A stretch of DNA of 64,000 nucleotides from Bremia lactucae (GCF_004359215.1 NC_090614.1:168296-232295); one strand, 5' to 3'; numbered from the stretch's first letter, positions 1-10,803 are shown. Numbers and translations are program-made. The notes: a model not told the origin generated them from the letters alone.

Positions 1-534
1 TTCTGGCAAAAGCCACGGCTTCTTTTCAGGGGCGAGATGAGACATTTTACTGTCTTCACTCCCCTGAGTGGTACCCACTGAAGCAGGGGTACCACAAGAA
101 CTTTTCTTACGATGGCTTACGCCATCGTCGTCACCTTGCACAGAGACACGTGCAGGTGACCGTATGGGAGATCGTACGGGCGATGAGGGATCATCCTCAT
201 CGTCGGATCCAAATAGACTGTTTACTCGTCTATCAGAATGAGCCCTCTCATTCGAAGGCTCATAGTCAGCCGCCTGACGGATATCAGGCGACTGTTCCAT
301 TCTCCCCGAGTCGGCCACTTCATCCGACTCGCATTCGTAGTCGACCTCCAAAGAGGGATCGTATTCACGTGGTGAATCACCACGTGCACTCGCAACATCT
401 AGTGTTGTGCGAGTGGAAGACACTACGGCAGACGTTCCGTCTGCCGCAAGAGATAATAGTGCGTCACCCGCGGCTGCACGAACCGCAGCCGAAGGCGCAA
501 CACTATCGTCACCCCGCATGAGTTGATCCTTCAT
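1..534 (-). CDS. Antisense accessory protein of family A LTR element (N-terminal part, runs off the window)
   Basis: This frame is open for 178 codons from an ATG at 534 to the left edge, on the strand opposite to the element's LTR polarity. A second in-frame ATG is at 519. Function is unknown. The protein starts Ala-rich (an AAAGDALLSL stretch), becomes acidic and Ser-rich, has an SPVRSPIRSPARVS basic/SP stretch, and reaches a KKPWLLPE motif at the edge. The same motif order occurs in the antisense frame at 40130-40897 (about three quarters of residues alike by eye), and KKPWLP recurs in the family C frame at 47143-47988. The ATG lies 121 bp inside the edge of the 3' LTR, so transcription would have to start in that LTR in antisense. 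No zinc finger, membrane segment or known domain is visible. It could be a chance open frame, but homologues in other copies argue against that. Confidence 0.6.
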   Translation of the reverse strand, partial: MKDQLMRGDDSVAPSAAVRAAAGDALLSLAADGTSAVVSSTRTTLDVASARGDSPREYDPSLEVDYECESDEVADSGRMEQSPDIRQAADYEPSNERAHSDRRVNSLFGSDDEDDPSSPVRSPIRSPARVSVQGDDDGVSHRKKSSCGTPASVGTTQGSEDSKMSHLAPEKKPWLLPE

Positions 535-640
535 GCGATGGAATTTAAAATGATGGATCTGACCAATCAACATCGTTTTAAAAAAATTAAGTGGTCACAT
601 AGCGACCACTCCATCCAATGACATTCACAGTTATTGTCGT

Positions 641-655
641 TTAAGGGAGGGGTGA
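641..655 (+). other. Polypurine tract of family A element
   Basis: A purine-rich run (TTAAGGGAGGGGTGA) directly abuts the TG start of the LTR at 656. This is the plus-strand primer site and fixes the element's sense strand as plus. The same tract is at 40999-41013 before the 41-kb LTR. Confidence 0.65.
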
Positions 656-1108
656 TGTAACGGGGTGTATCGTTACATGAAATTAACAATTAAAGGTTGT
701 TAATCAATATATTATCTAAAAGGTAGATAATATTTGGAGGATATTACTTTACATAGTAATATTCAGAATTCTTATCCATAAATAGGTATAGGCCATTATA
801 TCTATTTATTCCGCAGACTAATCAGCTGCAGGAGTAATCAAAGAGAGTTACAGATAAGCTAAAGATAACAATTCATTTACATGTTTAGTATTAGATTATA
901 ATTAAGTTAGCATTTACAAAGATAGAACAAGAGACATTTAATTATATTTAATACAGTTTTCATTTTACCCTCTTAAGTCTAGTTGTCTTAAGAGAAGTCT
1001 TTCTCTGCACGTCCAGTGTACGTCACTTAACGTAAGCAACCACTCGCAACTGAAGCAGTGCGAAGTGGACTTGTACTGAAACAGTACAAGTCGTAGTGCC
1101 CCGTTACA
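656..1108 (+). repeat. 3' LTR, family A
   Basis: It starts TGTAACGGGG and ends CCCCGTTACA, so the ends form a 10-bp inverted repeat around the usual TG...CA. The same LTR is seen at 41014-41451 and 60282-60699 and inverted at 4929-13071 (split by element B). The distal part carries direct and inverted short repeats around GCACTGAAGCAGTGC and GTACTGAAACAGTAC, which could form hairpins near the RNA end. Confidence 0.85.
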
Positions 1109-1646
1109 TGGATGCTTCAAGGTAAAGAAGTTAATGCTTCATAGACATATTTCGAATCAATCGGATAAAGCTTAATTATCATCAAAAGACAATCGCCAAC
1201 TCTAAATGATCTNNNNNNNNNNNNNNNNNNNNNNNNNNNNNNNNNNNNNNNNNNNNNNNNNNNNNNNNNNNNNNNNNNNNNNNNNNNNNNNNNNNNNNNN
1301 NNNNNNNNNNNNTTATATATTAGGAAATTGCAACGGGACACCCTTGATAATTTTATACCAAATCGACTTTTTTGATGATATTTTCATTTTCTTTCCTAGA
1401 TGATATTTTCATTATCTTTCCTCCGATGGCCCTATGCCACGTGAACCTTTGTCCTCATGTGTCCTCATGTAAACTAAAGAAGCGGGCGTCGCGCCCTATC
1501 AACAGTCGCTCTTGTCTCGTTTATAAGGAATAATGTGGTGCTCTGGTTCATCGAACAGAACGCGCCCCTTACTGCAAACGCTCAACGAAGACTTACAAAA
1601 TTAATTTGAATTTAGAGATGCAAAATAGTATGGCTTTGCATTTTCA
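1109..1646. other. Non-coding spacer with a 100-N assembly gap (1213-1312)
   Basis: I see no gene here. A short direct repeat of GATGATATTTTCATT lies around 1371-1414. The stretch after the gap is the 3' flank of the sugar transporter. Confidence 0.6.
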
Positions 1647-3212
1647 CTATTTGGCACCGCGGCGCTTCCTTTGACGAATTGCGCGAAATTCATCTTGAAT
1701 CTCTTCATTTGTCTTGCCGGACGTTTCGGGCAGCAGCATGTACACGAACACAAATGACAACGCCAGCAACACAGTGAACGGAAGATAAGCCAGGTTACCC
1801 AATGCACTCGAAATGTACGGATATCCAACTCCCACAATCAGGTTGGATAACCAAGAGACCATCACACCAATCGACGACACAGTAGCACGAGCGTAGTCGG
1901 GGAAAATATCGGAAAGGACAACGTACATGAGCGGGCCAATACTCAGTCCATAAGCAGTGACGTATGACGCTACAATCAAAATCGTCATAGTCGACCAGCT
2001 AAACCACAGCGCCAGCGTTATACCAACGGCGCTGAAAAACATACCAGCTAAACCCCAAAGTAACATTGTACGGTTGCCGAAGCGAGCTGCAAGGACGCCC
2101 GACACGAGTGCTGGCAACATGTTCACAATGTCGATGATTATCGTGTTGAAAAGGACATTGTCTAGGCCGGCCTGATGGAACAAGTCCGACGAGTAATAGA
2201 ATACAGTGTTGATACCCGTAATTTTCTGCATGCAAGCGACGCCAATGACGATAATGAATTGGCGACGTAAAACGGGAGAAATGAGCTCCGAGAAAGGTGC
2301 ACCTTTACCACTGCGAACAACTTCATTGCCGTTTTCGCTCCACGTACTCGACTGAAGTTCTAAATCAACCTTGCGTTTCGATTCGATCCACTCCAAGGCC
2401 GTTGACACATTTTCAGCGCCATACAAGCGGGTTAGTGCGGCCTCAGCATCATTGCGACGGCCCTTCATCAGCAACCACACAGGCGACTCTACCATTATGA
2501 ACGGCGACATACTTAGAAAGATGGCCGCAAGTACAATCGGGAACGCAGCAATGTAGCGCCAGCCATTTTCAAAATCCATGTAGAAGAATGTCGTTGCGAC
2601 CAAGACGATACCGATGGTATTGCTACTGTGAAGCCCAGCGCCAAGCAGTGACCGAAGATGCGGGGGCGATATTTCATTAATGTAGCTTCCTACATTTCCT
2701 GTCGTAGCTCCGGAGGCGATACCAGCAAGAAATCGACCGAATGCGAAGAGCCACAAGTTTGACACAGCAGCCATCACAATTGCTCCCACGATAACAAAAA
2801 AGCAGTTGTATATTAGCACCTGTTTGCGGCCAAATCGATCGGCGAGTTTGCCGACGAAAAAGGAGCCGAACATGCCTCCAACAATCCACGCATTCACAAC
2901 GACAGTCCACTGAAATTTAGTGTGGCCTGGGAACATGATGCACGTGCCCTCGGCCACAGGCCAAGCGTTGCAGTCCTCAAAATTATTAAACTTGCGCAAA
3001 TTAAGCTGCGAAGTCGACCAACCGTACTGAAGAGGAAGCACGAAGGCTAGCATTGCGCTCGTGTATAAAATGTATGTGGGCTGAACGCGCGGACGGGTGT
3101 CTATATTTTCTGGCTTAAGCATGGTGCTGTGAATCTCTGGGGTTATGATCTCCGACCCGTAGGCGAGATTTGCTGGGGAGGCCCGCGTTGACTTATTTTC
3201 AACAGCCATCAT
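1647..3212 (-). CDS. MFS sugar transporter (sugar porter family)
   Basis: A single-exon 521-aa protein with about 12 hydrophobic segments, a hydrophilic N-terminus of about 45 residues and a central loop of about 75 residues after segment 6, as in SLC2/hexose permeases. Visible family marks are GKLADRFGRK (121-130) between segments 2 and 3, GRFLAG (159-164), ESPVWLLMKGRR (242-253), GINTVFYYS in segment 7 and a PETSGKT motif after segment 12. It is predicted to move a monosaccharide across the plasma membrane by proton symport or facilitation; the substrate cannot be read from sequence. The usual PESPRWL is VESPVWL, lacking the arginine. The length is normal for the family and the frame has no breaks. 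The start is the first of two adjacent Met codons. It stands alone between repeats. Confidence 0.93.
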   Translation of the reverse strand: MMAVENKSTRASPANLAYGSEIITPEIHSTMLKPENIDTRPRVQPTYILYTSAMLAFVLPLQYGWSTSQLNLRKFNNFEDCNAWPVAEGTCIMFPGHTKFQWTVVVNAWIVGGMFGSFFVGKLADRFGRKQVLIYNCFFVIVGAIVMAAVSNLWLFAFGRFLAGIASGATTGNVGSYINEISPPHLRSLLGAGLHSSNTIGIVLVATTFFYMDFENGWRYIAAFPIVLAAIFLSMSPFIMVESPVWLLMKGRRNDAEAALTRLYGAENVSTALEWIESKRKVDLELQSSTWSENGNEVVRSGKGAPFSELISPVLRRQFIIVIGVACMQKITGINTVFYYSSDLFHQAGLDNVLFNTIIIDIVNMLPALVSGVLAARFGNRTMLLWGLAGMFFSAVGITLALWFSWSTMTILIVASYVTAYGLSIGPLMYVVLSDIFPDYARATVSSIGVMVSWLSNLIVGVGYPYISSALGNLAYLPFTVLLALSFVFVYMLLPETSGKTNEEIQDEFRAIRQRKRRGAK

Positions 3213-4696
3213 AACTAAGCCGTATAAAGTTGACGACGAGTGAGCCGAAGCGGGTTAGTTTGGGAATAAAGACAATCAGACGTCGTGCCTCTTAGCGCCT
3301 TACAGCTTAAGGAGCCGGCGAATCTCCCACCATATACTTTCCGATCATCAGTACAGAAGAAGAACGTCAGCACAAGCTGTACCAAGATCGAATCCGAGAA
3401 AGGGTTGAAAACGTATAGAATGCACAATTTCAAAGATGAGATTCATTGACAGCATCATACAGAAATTCTTCCCGTATACGGCTTTATTTCTCAGACTCAT
3501 ATGTGGAAGGGCATGAGCGCGACCAGAGATCGGTAAGCATTTTATCACATAAACTGCACGAGTGCAATACGTACGTTTTTCAAAGCACATCCGACTTTAT
3601 TTTTGTGTTAAGATAAAGATAAAGCACGATAATCGGCGTTTACGAAATTGTAAAACCTCACGCGCCTAATTCAATATAATAATTCTAGGAAACTCTCGGT
3701 GCATCATGCCTGTAATTTTGTAAATTTTCTTTCGTGATTTAGCCTTTTCTAGGTGTGACTAAGGGTTTGATGTGGCACGCGGACTCCGCCAAGCATCGCA
3801 TGAGATAGCCCTACGATGCAACCATTTGGGCTTGAATCGTAAATTAAGACAAAAAATAGAATTACCCGGCTGCATCTACAAAATAATATCTAAAGATTTT
3901 TATTGGGTGTTGCGATTTCTCGAGTATCAAAAGGTATTAAGCTGCGGTCATTAGGTTGAGGCTTTTAAGATTGCTGCAGTCCTAGAAAATCTCGAGCCGC
4001 GCAGCTGCTGGTAATGAAAAATACACGTTACAACTGCAACAATGCAAAATACTAAATTGTCAGACTTGCTTTGTGCTATTATTCAGTGAATAATGCTTGT
4101 ACTCGGCGTTTGTAAAATCATCGCAATTGTAAGTTGACACGATGTGGGGTCCGATAACGGATTGCATCGGACTCGTCAAATTAGATAGAAAAATATGTTT
4201 CGTTTTCTTCGCCAGCTCATACTTGCTGGCAGGGCTCTGAATTCTATCAATATTTTATTGATCATTGGATCCGCCTCTCTGTGGTGTCATTTGCTTACTT
4301 TTCTAGAACAAACTAGCCAGTTGTCGACGACGACAGTCTGATGCGCGTAAATACTTAGATTCTTGCCAAGATCGAAGTAAGAATCTCGCCATTGAGGTAT
4401 ACATCATGATATTACTATCAGGCTGTCAGACGAACGGGATGACCAATAGGTCATCTGACTTTCTTACATTATCACAACACAGTTCCACAAGTGCGGCAGA
4501 GAGATTAGCAAAAATTACGGTGTTGCATTAGCCAAGCTCATGTATCATAATCAGAAGCAGAACAAATTGATGTGTTGTGATTGCATACACAATAATTGAA
4601 GTTTTATAAGAATTTAAATAATACTCATTGGAGCAGATCCGACGTACGAAAGTATATCAAATGACAGAATTCGATAAAATCAGCAAAAAAAAATAA
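3213..4696. other. Intergenic region, no supported gene
   Basis: This is the upstream side of the sugar transporter. Only short frames without recognisable protein features occur. AT-rich stretches lie around 3600-3700 and 4560-4690. No promoter element could be assigned with confidence. Confidence 0.5.
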
Positions 4697-4928
4697 TACT
4701 AGCTATAAGAGGAATAATTATATTTTCCTAGGAAGAAATTATTATCTTTTATTACTTTTGACTTAATAATTCCATTTTTACCAAACTTGGTAATATTGAC
4801 GCAACATGACATTAGTTCTATTGGTTGGTTTAAGGTTTAATCAACCCCGCCAATCGTATCAAAGACACGATTAGGCGTTGCGCAACGAGCGCATTGCATT
4901 GATAGTTAATAACATTTTCGAGTCAGTA
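4697..4928 (+). repeat. Family C LTR, left piece (interrupted)
   Basis: It resembles the 5' half of the C LTRs at 33244-33745 and 48143-48627: the dAT-rich start, then GGTTGGTTTAAGGTTTAATCAACC, then GACACGATTAGGCGTTGCGCAA. It stops at the 5-bp duplication CAGTA (4924-4928) and resumes at 13072, so an inverted family A LTR was inserted into it. Confidence 0.75.
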
Positions 4929-4997
4929 TGTAACGGGGCACTACTGACTTCTACTGCTTCAGTACAAGTCCACTTCGCACTGCTTCAGTGCGAGTGG
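4929..4997 (-). repeat. Inverted solo LTR of family A, outer piece
   Basis: This is the reverse complement of the distal end of the A LTR, starting TGTAACGGGGCACTACTGAC. It is split by element B, and the remainder is at 12702-13071. The host target duplication CAGTA flanks the whole LTR (4924-4928 and 13072-13076). Confidence 0.85.
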
Positions 4998-5486
4998 TGT
5001 AATGGGGCAGACATCGGTTGGAGAACCGTAGTTGTGGTACATTTATTTTATGGATAAAATACCCATTTATCTAATTTCAAAATTGTTAGTTACTTAAATC
5101 CCATTTTTTATGGGTAACAAATGTGGTCGCCGCCAGATATAAATCTGGCGGTCAAAATCAATTTTTAATTAGCTAGAGTAAGGTTTTTAGATTTAAATAA
5201 TTAAATAAAGCGCAGTTCCCCTTTTTGATCTTAAAGCGTTAAGTGCCTTCCTAAGGCTTGCGCATTGAATTGTAAGAGATATAAGCCTTTCTAAGGTATA
5301 TCCTCTTGGGCACTAGTTGCCACTTGGTTCTACGAACCCCTGAATCCCTTGAACAAGGATTCCTTGAACAAGGATTCCTTAAACTTTAATAGCTTGTACG
5401 ACTCCCTGAGTTGTTAAACCCATTAGTTCAATAGAACTAAGTGACTCGTTGAGTCTGAAAGTCTTCCTCTGACTTTAGGAGCGAGG
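4998..5486 (+). repeat. 5' LTR of B1
   Basis: It starts TGTAATGGGG. Compared with the 3' LTR it lacks the last bases (the GCTCCGCTACA end) and carries an extra tandem copy of CTTGAACAAGGATTC near 5340-5370. An inverted CCGCCAGATATAAATCTGGCGG hairpin at about 5133 is shared by all B LTRs. Confidence 0.9.
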
Positions 5487-5487
5487 C

Positions 5488-5507
5488 TGGTAGCACTCGT
5501 AGTCAAT
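5488..5507 (+). other. Primer binding site of B1
   Basis: TGGTAGCACTCGTAGTC follows the LTR. TGG pairs with the CCA end of a tRNA. The same TGGTAGCAC core follows the 5' LTRs at 21694, 41676 and 60702, so families A, B and D use the same or a closely related tRNA primer. Which tRNA it is cannot be told from this window. Confidence 0.6.
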
Positions 5508-5545
5508 CTACGCCTGAGTCTTTACAAGACTAAACCCTCACGAAA

Positions 5546-6331
5546 ATGGAAGAGGTTCCAGAATTGTCAGAAGCGCAACGCGCCGCTTATGACAAGCTCA
5601 AAACCTTATTTGGGCTTGAGCACGTGGAATTTATTATTTCACAGGGACCAGAGGTCCTACATGCAATGCTTGAAGCCTTCATGCGGTACGAAACCTCCCT
5701 GATCGGTCAGGCACAGGACCACTTAGCGGCATCTATGCCAACTCGGTACATCTCTGTACCTGACTCAGAGCCGAGGGCTCACCCTCTAGCTGTAAATAAG
5801 AAACATTTGAGGGAAAAGAGGGAGAAAATCTCCCTTTTTGGATTAAGCAGATGGAAATGTCCATTGATTCCGCCTTGTTCTTAAACGAACGGCAAAAGGT
5901 GGCTATGGCCATTTCCAAACTTGGAGGTAGAGCCATGGAGTGGGCACTATCGTGCAGCACGTCCATAAACGACGCTTCTCCCTCATAAGATTCGCTGAAA
6001 CAGCAAATGACCAGCACGTTTGCACCGCCTGATCAGGCTTTTGCATGCGAGCACGACTCCTGGCGACTCGACAGGGTAAAAGAACCCTAGGGGACTTTGT
6101 CCAGGAGTTGAGAACTCTCATTGCATCTATGCATCAAGACCCGGTGCAAGAAGCAATTGTAGTAACCATCTTCATGGGGGGTCTCAATGAGGGTGTTGCC
6201 CGGATGGAATTATTCCGATCTCATCCGGCTACGTTCGAAGAGGCATTTGCCATAGCGCTACGCGCCGAGTTTGACTTTAAGACTGCTCGCCTTAGCACGC
6301 CTGTTTACCGAACAAGCTCTTCGAGCACATG
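5546..6331 (+). pseudogene. gag of B1 (frameshifted)
   Basis: The start MEEVPELSEAQRAAYDKL opens at 5546. After about 75 codons a frameshift moves the retrotransposon-gag core to another frame, where WIKQMEMSIDSALFLNERQ, GGRAMEWAL and FVQELRTLIASMHQDP can be recognised. These match the capsid-like region of gypsy Gag that packs RNA. The copy in B2 is homologous. The C-terminal part is cut off by the inversion at 6332. Confidence 0.8.
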
Positions 6332-6842
6332 GGTTCGATTGTATCACCTTCATGCGCTCTAAGCGCCTCAACATATTGTTGATTTCCTTCAAGGGAAAGG
6401 CGTCGAGCATAATTGCAAGACGCTCCTGAGTCAATTTAAATTGACCACGGCTTATCAAAGCCCTTTACAGTCGCTTGAGCGACTAGCTAGCCAGGCTTGT
6501 ACTCTCACCCCGTGCCATTGGGCACCGAGCTAATAGGGGGCTAGGTTCTGTTTATACCCACCTCCTATAGGTTCAACAGAGCCTAGGTCTCCCCCAATGG
6601 GCGCCCCGCACCTGCTCGGTATCGACGTTTTCCCGCACCGTACCAGATCTCTGGTATAGGTCGGAGTTGGAGCTCTTTCGAGCTTTACGCGAATTTCAAA
6701 GAGGGCAGTCCGGACGTAAAATCTTTCGTGCTTCCGCACATATAACATCTACGGATGGTCTTATGCTGTTCCACAGCTTGAAAAGCCTCTTCTCCTTCCT
6801 CAACGAGGCTTAAATTCATAGGTTCCGCTCTATCAGACGGCT
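6332..6842 (-). pseudogene. Inverted gag-C-terminus/protease-N-terminus segment in B1
   Basis: This 0.5-kb stretch reads as the reverse complement of 22535-23043 in B2, while both flanks are collinear with B2. In B2 orientation it contains the gag end with the usual ESMDLS motif and the beginning of the retropepsin domain. B2 therefore keeps the ancestral order and B1 carries an inversion that destroys gag and protease. Confidence 0.8.
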
Positions 6843-7165
6843 GTTCGCTTAGCGACTGGGACTCGTGTCACTGTTCTCAAAGTCCCATTGAACTTAGGTA
6901 TAAAGTTTCTGGACTTTGACAGTATGGAACGCTGTTTCGTCCTTGATTTGGATTCGAGATATGATTTCATCCTTGGTATGGCCTGGTTAGAACACCATGA
7001 GCCATGGATTGATTGGAGGTCCAAGACCACAGGCGCCACGCGCAATGTTCCTAGCAAAGTTTTGGAGAGTCATGAACCCACCTTTGTTAGGCAACAAAAG
7101 CGCTATTGGCGCGGATCATTGAATGAGTCTCTCAGTGTTTTGGACATTGGCATGTCTGAGATATA
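6843..7165 (+). pseudogene. Protease C-terminal half of B1
   Basis: It translates to RLATGTRV-like sequence (7 codons before a shift), then NLGIKFLDFDSMERC and YDFILGMAWLEHHEPWIDW. The ILGMxWL motif is the second conserved block of gypsy retropepsins. The active-site Asp block is in the inverted segment just upstream. Confidence 0.75.
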
Positions 7166-8240
7166 AACTCTAATGTTAAAAACATTAATTCTGAGCCCGA
7201 CTCAGCAGAAATAAGTGGAACGGCACGTACTCCGTCGAGTGACACTCGTTGTAACGGTTCACTGAATACTGAAAGCATTGTTGGCCTAAGGCCGAATCAT
7301 CAAGGGTGCAATATCCCTGAGATACGTGAAGTGGCACGTCTAAGTCCACCGAGTATGGTCGGCCGAGGTGGCATCATACTGAGTGTCAGTAATGACACTG
7401 TTGGCGGTTCGCCAGGACTTCAAGGGTGCAATATCCCTGAGATACGTGGAGTGGCACGTCTAAGTCCACCGAGTGTGGTCGGTCGAGGTGACACCATACT
7501 GAATGTCAAAAATGATACTACTGGCGGTTCGCCAAGGCATTTTGAGTCAGACCCTTCTAATGCACGTGAAGCGACACGGAAACGTTCGCAGGATAAGAAA
7601 GTTGATACACCTAACTCCTTGTCGGATGTCAAATTAGACACCATGTCTTGTATAGAACCAATGCAGGCTGGAAAACCCGGGGACGTGAATGTCCCGGCCT
7701 CTAAGAGGCGTATTGTCTCCACTCCAAGACAGGATGGACACGAAGCGTGTATACCCTCACAAAGTGATACGAGTGAGCAACTACATACGCTTGTAAATGG
7801 TGTAACCGGTAACATTGAGGGGGAAATTAGCCTTTCGGCAAGCCTTTCGTTACATGCTCTTTTAGAGCTAGACGAAATGTCTATTGATGAGTGCGGTCGA
7901 GCCTTAAAGGCTGGCGACTTATCTGAAATGGTGGTCATTTTTGACCAACAATTGAGTTAAACTCATCGTCACTTCTAGACTAAGCTGTCCTGGATGACAC
8001 AGAAGCTGCACTTAGTGCGCGGAGTGGGTCATTGATCCATAAAGATCCTACGGATCCAATTTATTCCTTAATTAAGGAATTACAAGATATGGTATATACC
8101 AATCCACCATCTGTTTTACCTCCGGATAGAGGTGTTCGTCATGAAATTGACTTGGTCTCGGGAACCAATTCTGTGTCACAAGACAATGGCCTTTACCAAG
8201 GGAGCAGTGTGACGTCATTGAAAAGGCTTCCGTGCTAAGC
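7166..8240 (+). pseudogene. Linker between protease and RT in B1
   Basis: The main open stretch, 7331-7960 (209 codons), is matched by 23536-24168 in B2, so it was once part of the polyprotein. It is Ser/Thr/Asp-rich with no recognisable domain; [20 protein letters not shown] lies near its end. It holds a 120-bp tandem duplication absent from B2. Confidence 0.6.
7301..7540 (+). repeat. Two tandem 120-bp units in the B1 linker
   Basis: CAAGGGTGCAATATCCCTGA recurs at 7301 and 7421, each followed by the same sequence to GGCGGTTCGCCA. The 120-bp period equals 40 codons, so the frame is kept. B2 has one unit (from about 23505). Confidence 0.85.
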
Positions 8241-9390
8241 ACGAGGCTGGAATGGTACGAGAGAGCAAATCTCCTCATTCGACACCGACATTTTGTGTCA
8301 AAAAGCCAAATGGTAAATGGCGCATTGTACATGCTTATAATAAGCTTAATTCTGTCACTAAACCAGTACAAACCGCATTCCTAGAAAAAATGTTCTTACG
8401 AACAATATGGTGGGATGTACAATGTACAGTGCATTGGACTTAGTCGATGGTTACTGCCAATTGCTCATGCGAGCTAGCGATATCCCGCTTACAGCGGTTA
8501 GCTCTCCAAGCGGCATGTTATGGGAGTGGCTGGTTATGCCACAAGGGCTTTCCAACGCCCCGGCAACATTTAATCGTCTAGTGATGCAACTGTTTCGCCC
8601 TCATCGAGGTTATGCACAGACTTATTTCGATGACATTTTTGTCCATAGTCGTGCGGAGCAGGGTCGGTCGGATATGGACAACAATTTAGACCATTTGCGA
8701 GCAGTGTTCGAGTGAATGCGCACAAATAAATTGAATGCCAATGCATCTAAATGCATTTTTGACGCAGACGAAATTCCCTTTTTAGAATGCTTCATTGGAA
8801 AGCGAGGCCTAAGAGCGGATCCCGCTAAGGTAAAAGCCATAGTAGATTGGCCGGTTCCTAAAAGCCAAAAGGATTTGCGTAAGTGGTTGGGTCTCGCCAA
8901 TTATTTACACAAATATAGCGAATATTACGCTGATATGGCTAGGCCATTATCTAATCTCCTTAAAAAAATATAGAATGGTGCTGGACTAGCACCGAACTTA
9001 ATGTTTCTCGAGCAGTTAAAATAGTCTTATCCATGCCCCGATTCTGGCACTGCCAAACCCAAATTGCCTTATGGTGTCGTCTGTGACGCATCAGATTTCG
9101 CCATTGGCAGCGCTCTGTTACAAACAGATGTTGATGGGCATGAACGTGTTATTGCGTTCGAGTCTAGACAGCTTAAAGCTGCGGAAAAGAACTACCCAGT
9201 TCATGACAAAAAGTTTCTTGCTATGAAGTATGCGCTCGTCAAATTCAGAGTTCATCTGCTCGGCTTAAAACCGTTTGTGATATATACAGAGCACGCGTCA
9301 TTACACACGGCGACTAAGTCGCCCCATCTCTCACAGAGAATGGCCCGATGGCTATCCTTTTTCGCGGAATACAACTTCGAGGTGTAGTAT
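8241..9390 (+). pseudogene. Reverse transcriptase and RNase H of B1
   Basis: RT blocks are present: SPHSTPTFCVKKPNGKWR, ALDLVDGYCQLLM, WEWLVMPQGLSNAPATF, the catalytic YFDDIFVHS near 8623-8650, and CFIGKRGLRADPAKV. RNase H (9064-9387) has VCDASDFAIGSAL, the ESRQLKAAEKNYPVHDKKFLA block and HASLHTATKSPHL. In-frame stops occur at 8713-8715, around 8970 and around 9387, and there is a frameshift at about 8400. Confidence 0.88.
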
Positions 9391-10803
9391 AAGCCCGGCA
9401 AGCAAAATGATTTGGTCGTTGCGTTATCACGCAGGCCGGATTATGATCTTTCTCATTTAACGACTATCTCGTCGCCTATTCCTGGATCCCGTCCGGCTTA
9501 CGCCAAGGATGAACAGTGTGTAGCTCTGCTACGAGCATTAAAGAACTCGGATTCAGGTATTAAATTGCCGGCGCGTTTGCATGCAAGGTTACATCGATTT
9601 TCTATCGATAACAACTTGTTGCTCTATCGCACAGACATCGCGGACCCTCCGCGTGTCGTTGTTCCTCATGATGAGGATTTGAAGTACCGAATCCTCTATG
9701 AGGCACACGATACTGTCCTTGGTGGTCATCTCGGTAGAGAAAAGACCTACGGTTCTATAAGCCAGAGTTATTGGTGGCTCAAACTATATAATTGGGTCAG
9801 CACATATGTTCGCACATGCAAAACTTGTCAACGGTTTAAGCCCTCGGCGCATGCTGCTGCGCACAGGCGAGTCTTCCCGTCCCCATAGGTTGCTGGGAGT
9901 CCATTAGTATGGATTTTGGTTTTGGGCTACCGAAAGATTCAGCCGGTAACTCCGGTATAGTGGTCTTTGTTGACCGTTGAGCAAAATGGCTCACTTAGCG
10001 GCCGTGCTGGGTTCCATTGATGGAGAGGGTACAGCTAATTGTTTATTGATCGCGTGTTTCAACAACATGGTTTGCCAGTGGCAATTGTCTCTGATCGGGA
10101 TCCCCGTTTCACGGGTAAATTCTGGAAAGCAATTTTTTAGTGCTTGGCACCAGATTGGATATGTCCACTGCGGACCATGCGCAGACCGATGGTCAAACTG
10201 AACGTATCAATCGCGTCATTGAAGACGTTTTACGCAGTGTGTGTACTCAGACACCAAAGCGCTGGAGCTCAATGCTCCCAGTGGTAGAGATTGCGTTAAA
10301 TAACGCTGTTCATGCCTCTACAGGCTATACTCCGTTCAATGTAAACGGTCTTACCCACCCACGCGTCCATTAATGATACCACTGCGTTATTCAGGGCTTG
10401 GTGGGGGAGAATTGGTCGATAGGCTTGCTGATATCAGCCCTGTTACCGTTCGGAAACAAGTAAGCGAGTTTCTTGCGACGCGATTTAGTGTCTAAAGACA
10501 TGTAAGGAATACGATGGCTGATAGCCAAGACAAACAAAAAGAACAAGCAGATGCCAAAGGCAGAAGCTGTATTAATTCTTGTATGGTCGGAGACAGAGTT
10601 TACTAAACGCTAAAAATCTACCTACCAACTTGGTTTCCGCGGTCTTCAAGACCAAATTGTGCCCGCGCTTTATTGGACCATTTACGGTCGAGGCCATGAA
10701 GGGCCTAGCTAATACGCTAAACCTTCCTAGCAAGCTGCGTACACACCCACTGTTTTACGTTGGCTTGCTTAGCCATATCGAGACCCTTCTCACGTGGACT
10801 TGA
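9391..10803 (+). pseudogene. Integrase and C-terminal chromodomain-like end of B1
   Basis: The HHCC zinc domain is at about 9690-9850 (HDTVLGGHLGREKT and CKTCQRFKPSAH). The catalytic core spans 9900-10370 in shifting frames: DFGFGLPKD, SDRDPRFTGKFW and HAQTDGQTERIN. The C-terminal part (10579-10803) has LCPRFIGPFTVE and RTHPLFYVGLL, the usual start of the gypsy integrase chromodomain. From 9866 on, the sequence is nearly identical to B2. Confidence 0.85.

Noticed and set aside
150..521. Plus-strand frame of 123 codons in the first family A tail
   Set aside because: It is opposite to the better supported antisense gene (1-534 minus), has no protein features, and is a shadow of it.
3772..3954. 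Small frame between the transporter and the LTRs
   Set aside because: 60 codons, no motif, AT-rich surroundings, no homologous copy.
7420..7938. 172-codon minus frame opposite the B1 linker (also 23523-24023 in B2)
   Set aside because: It tracks the coding plus frame codon for codon and does not lie next to the LTR like the real antisense candidates; I take it as a composition shadow.
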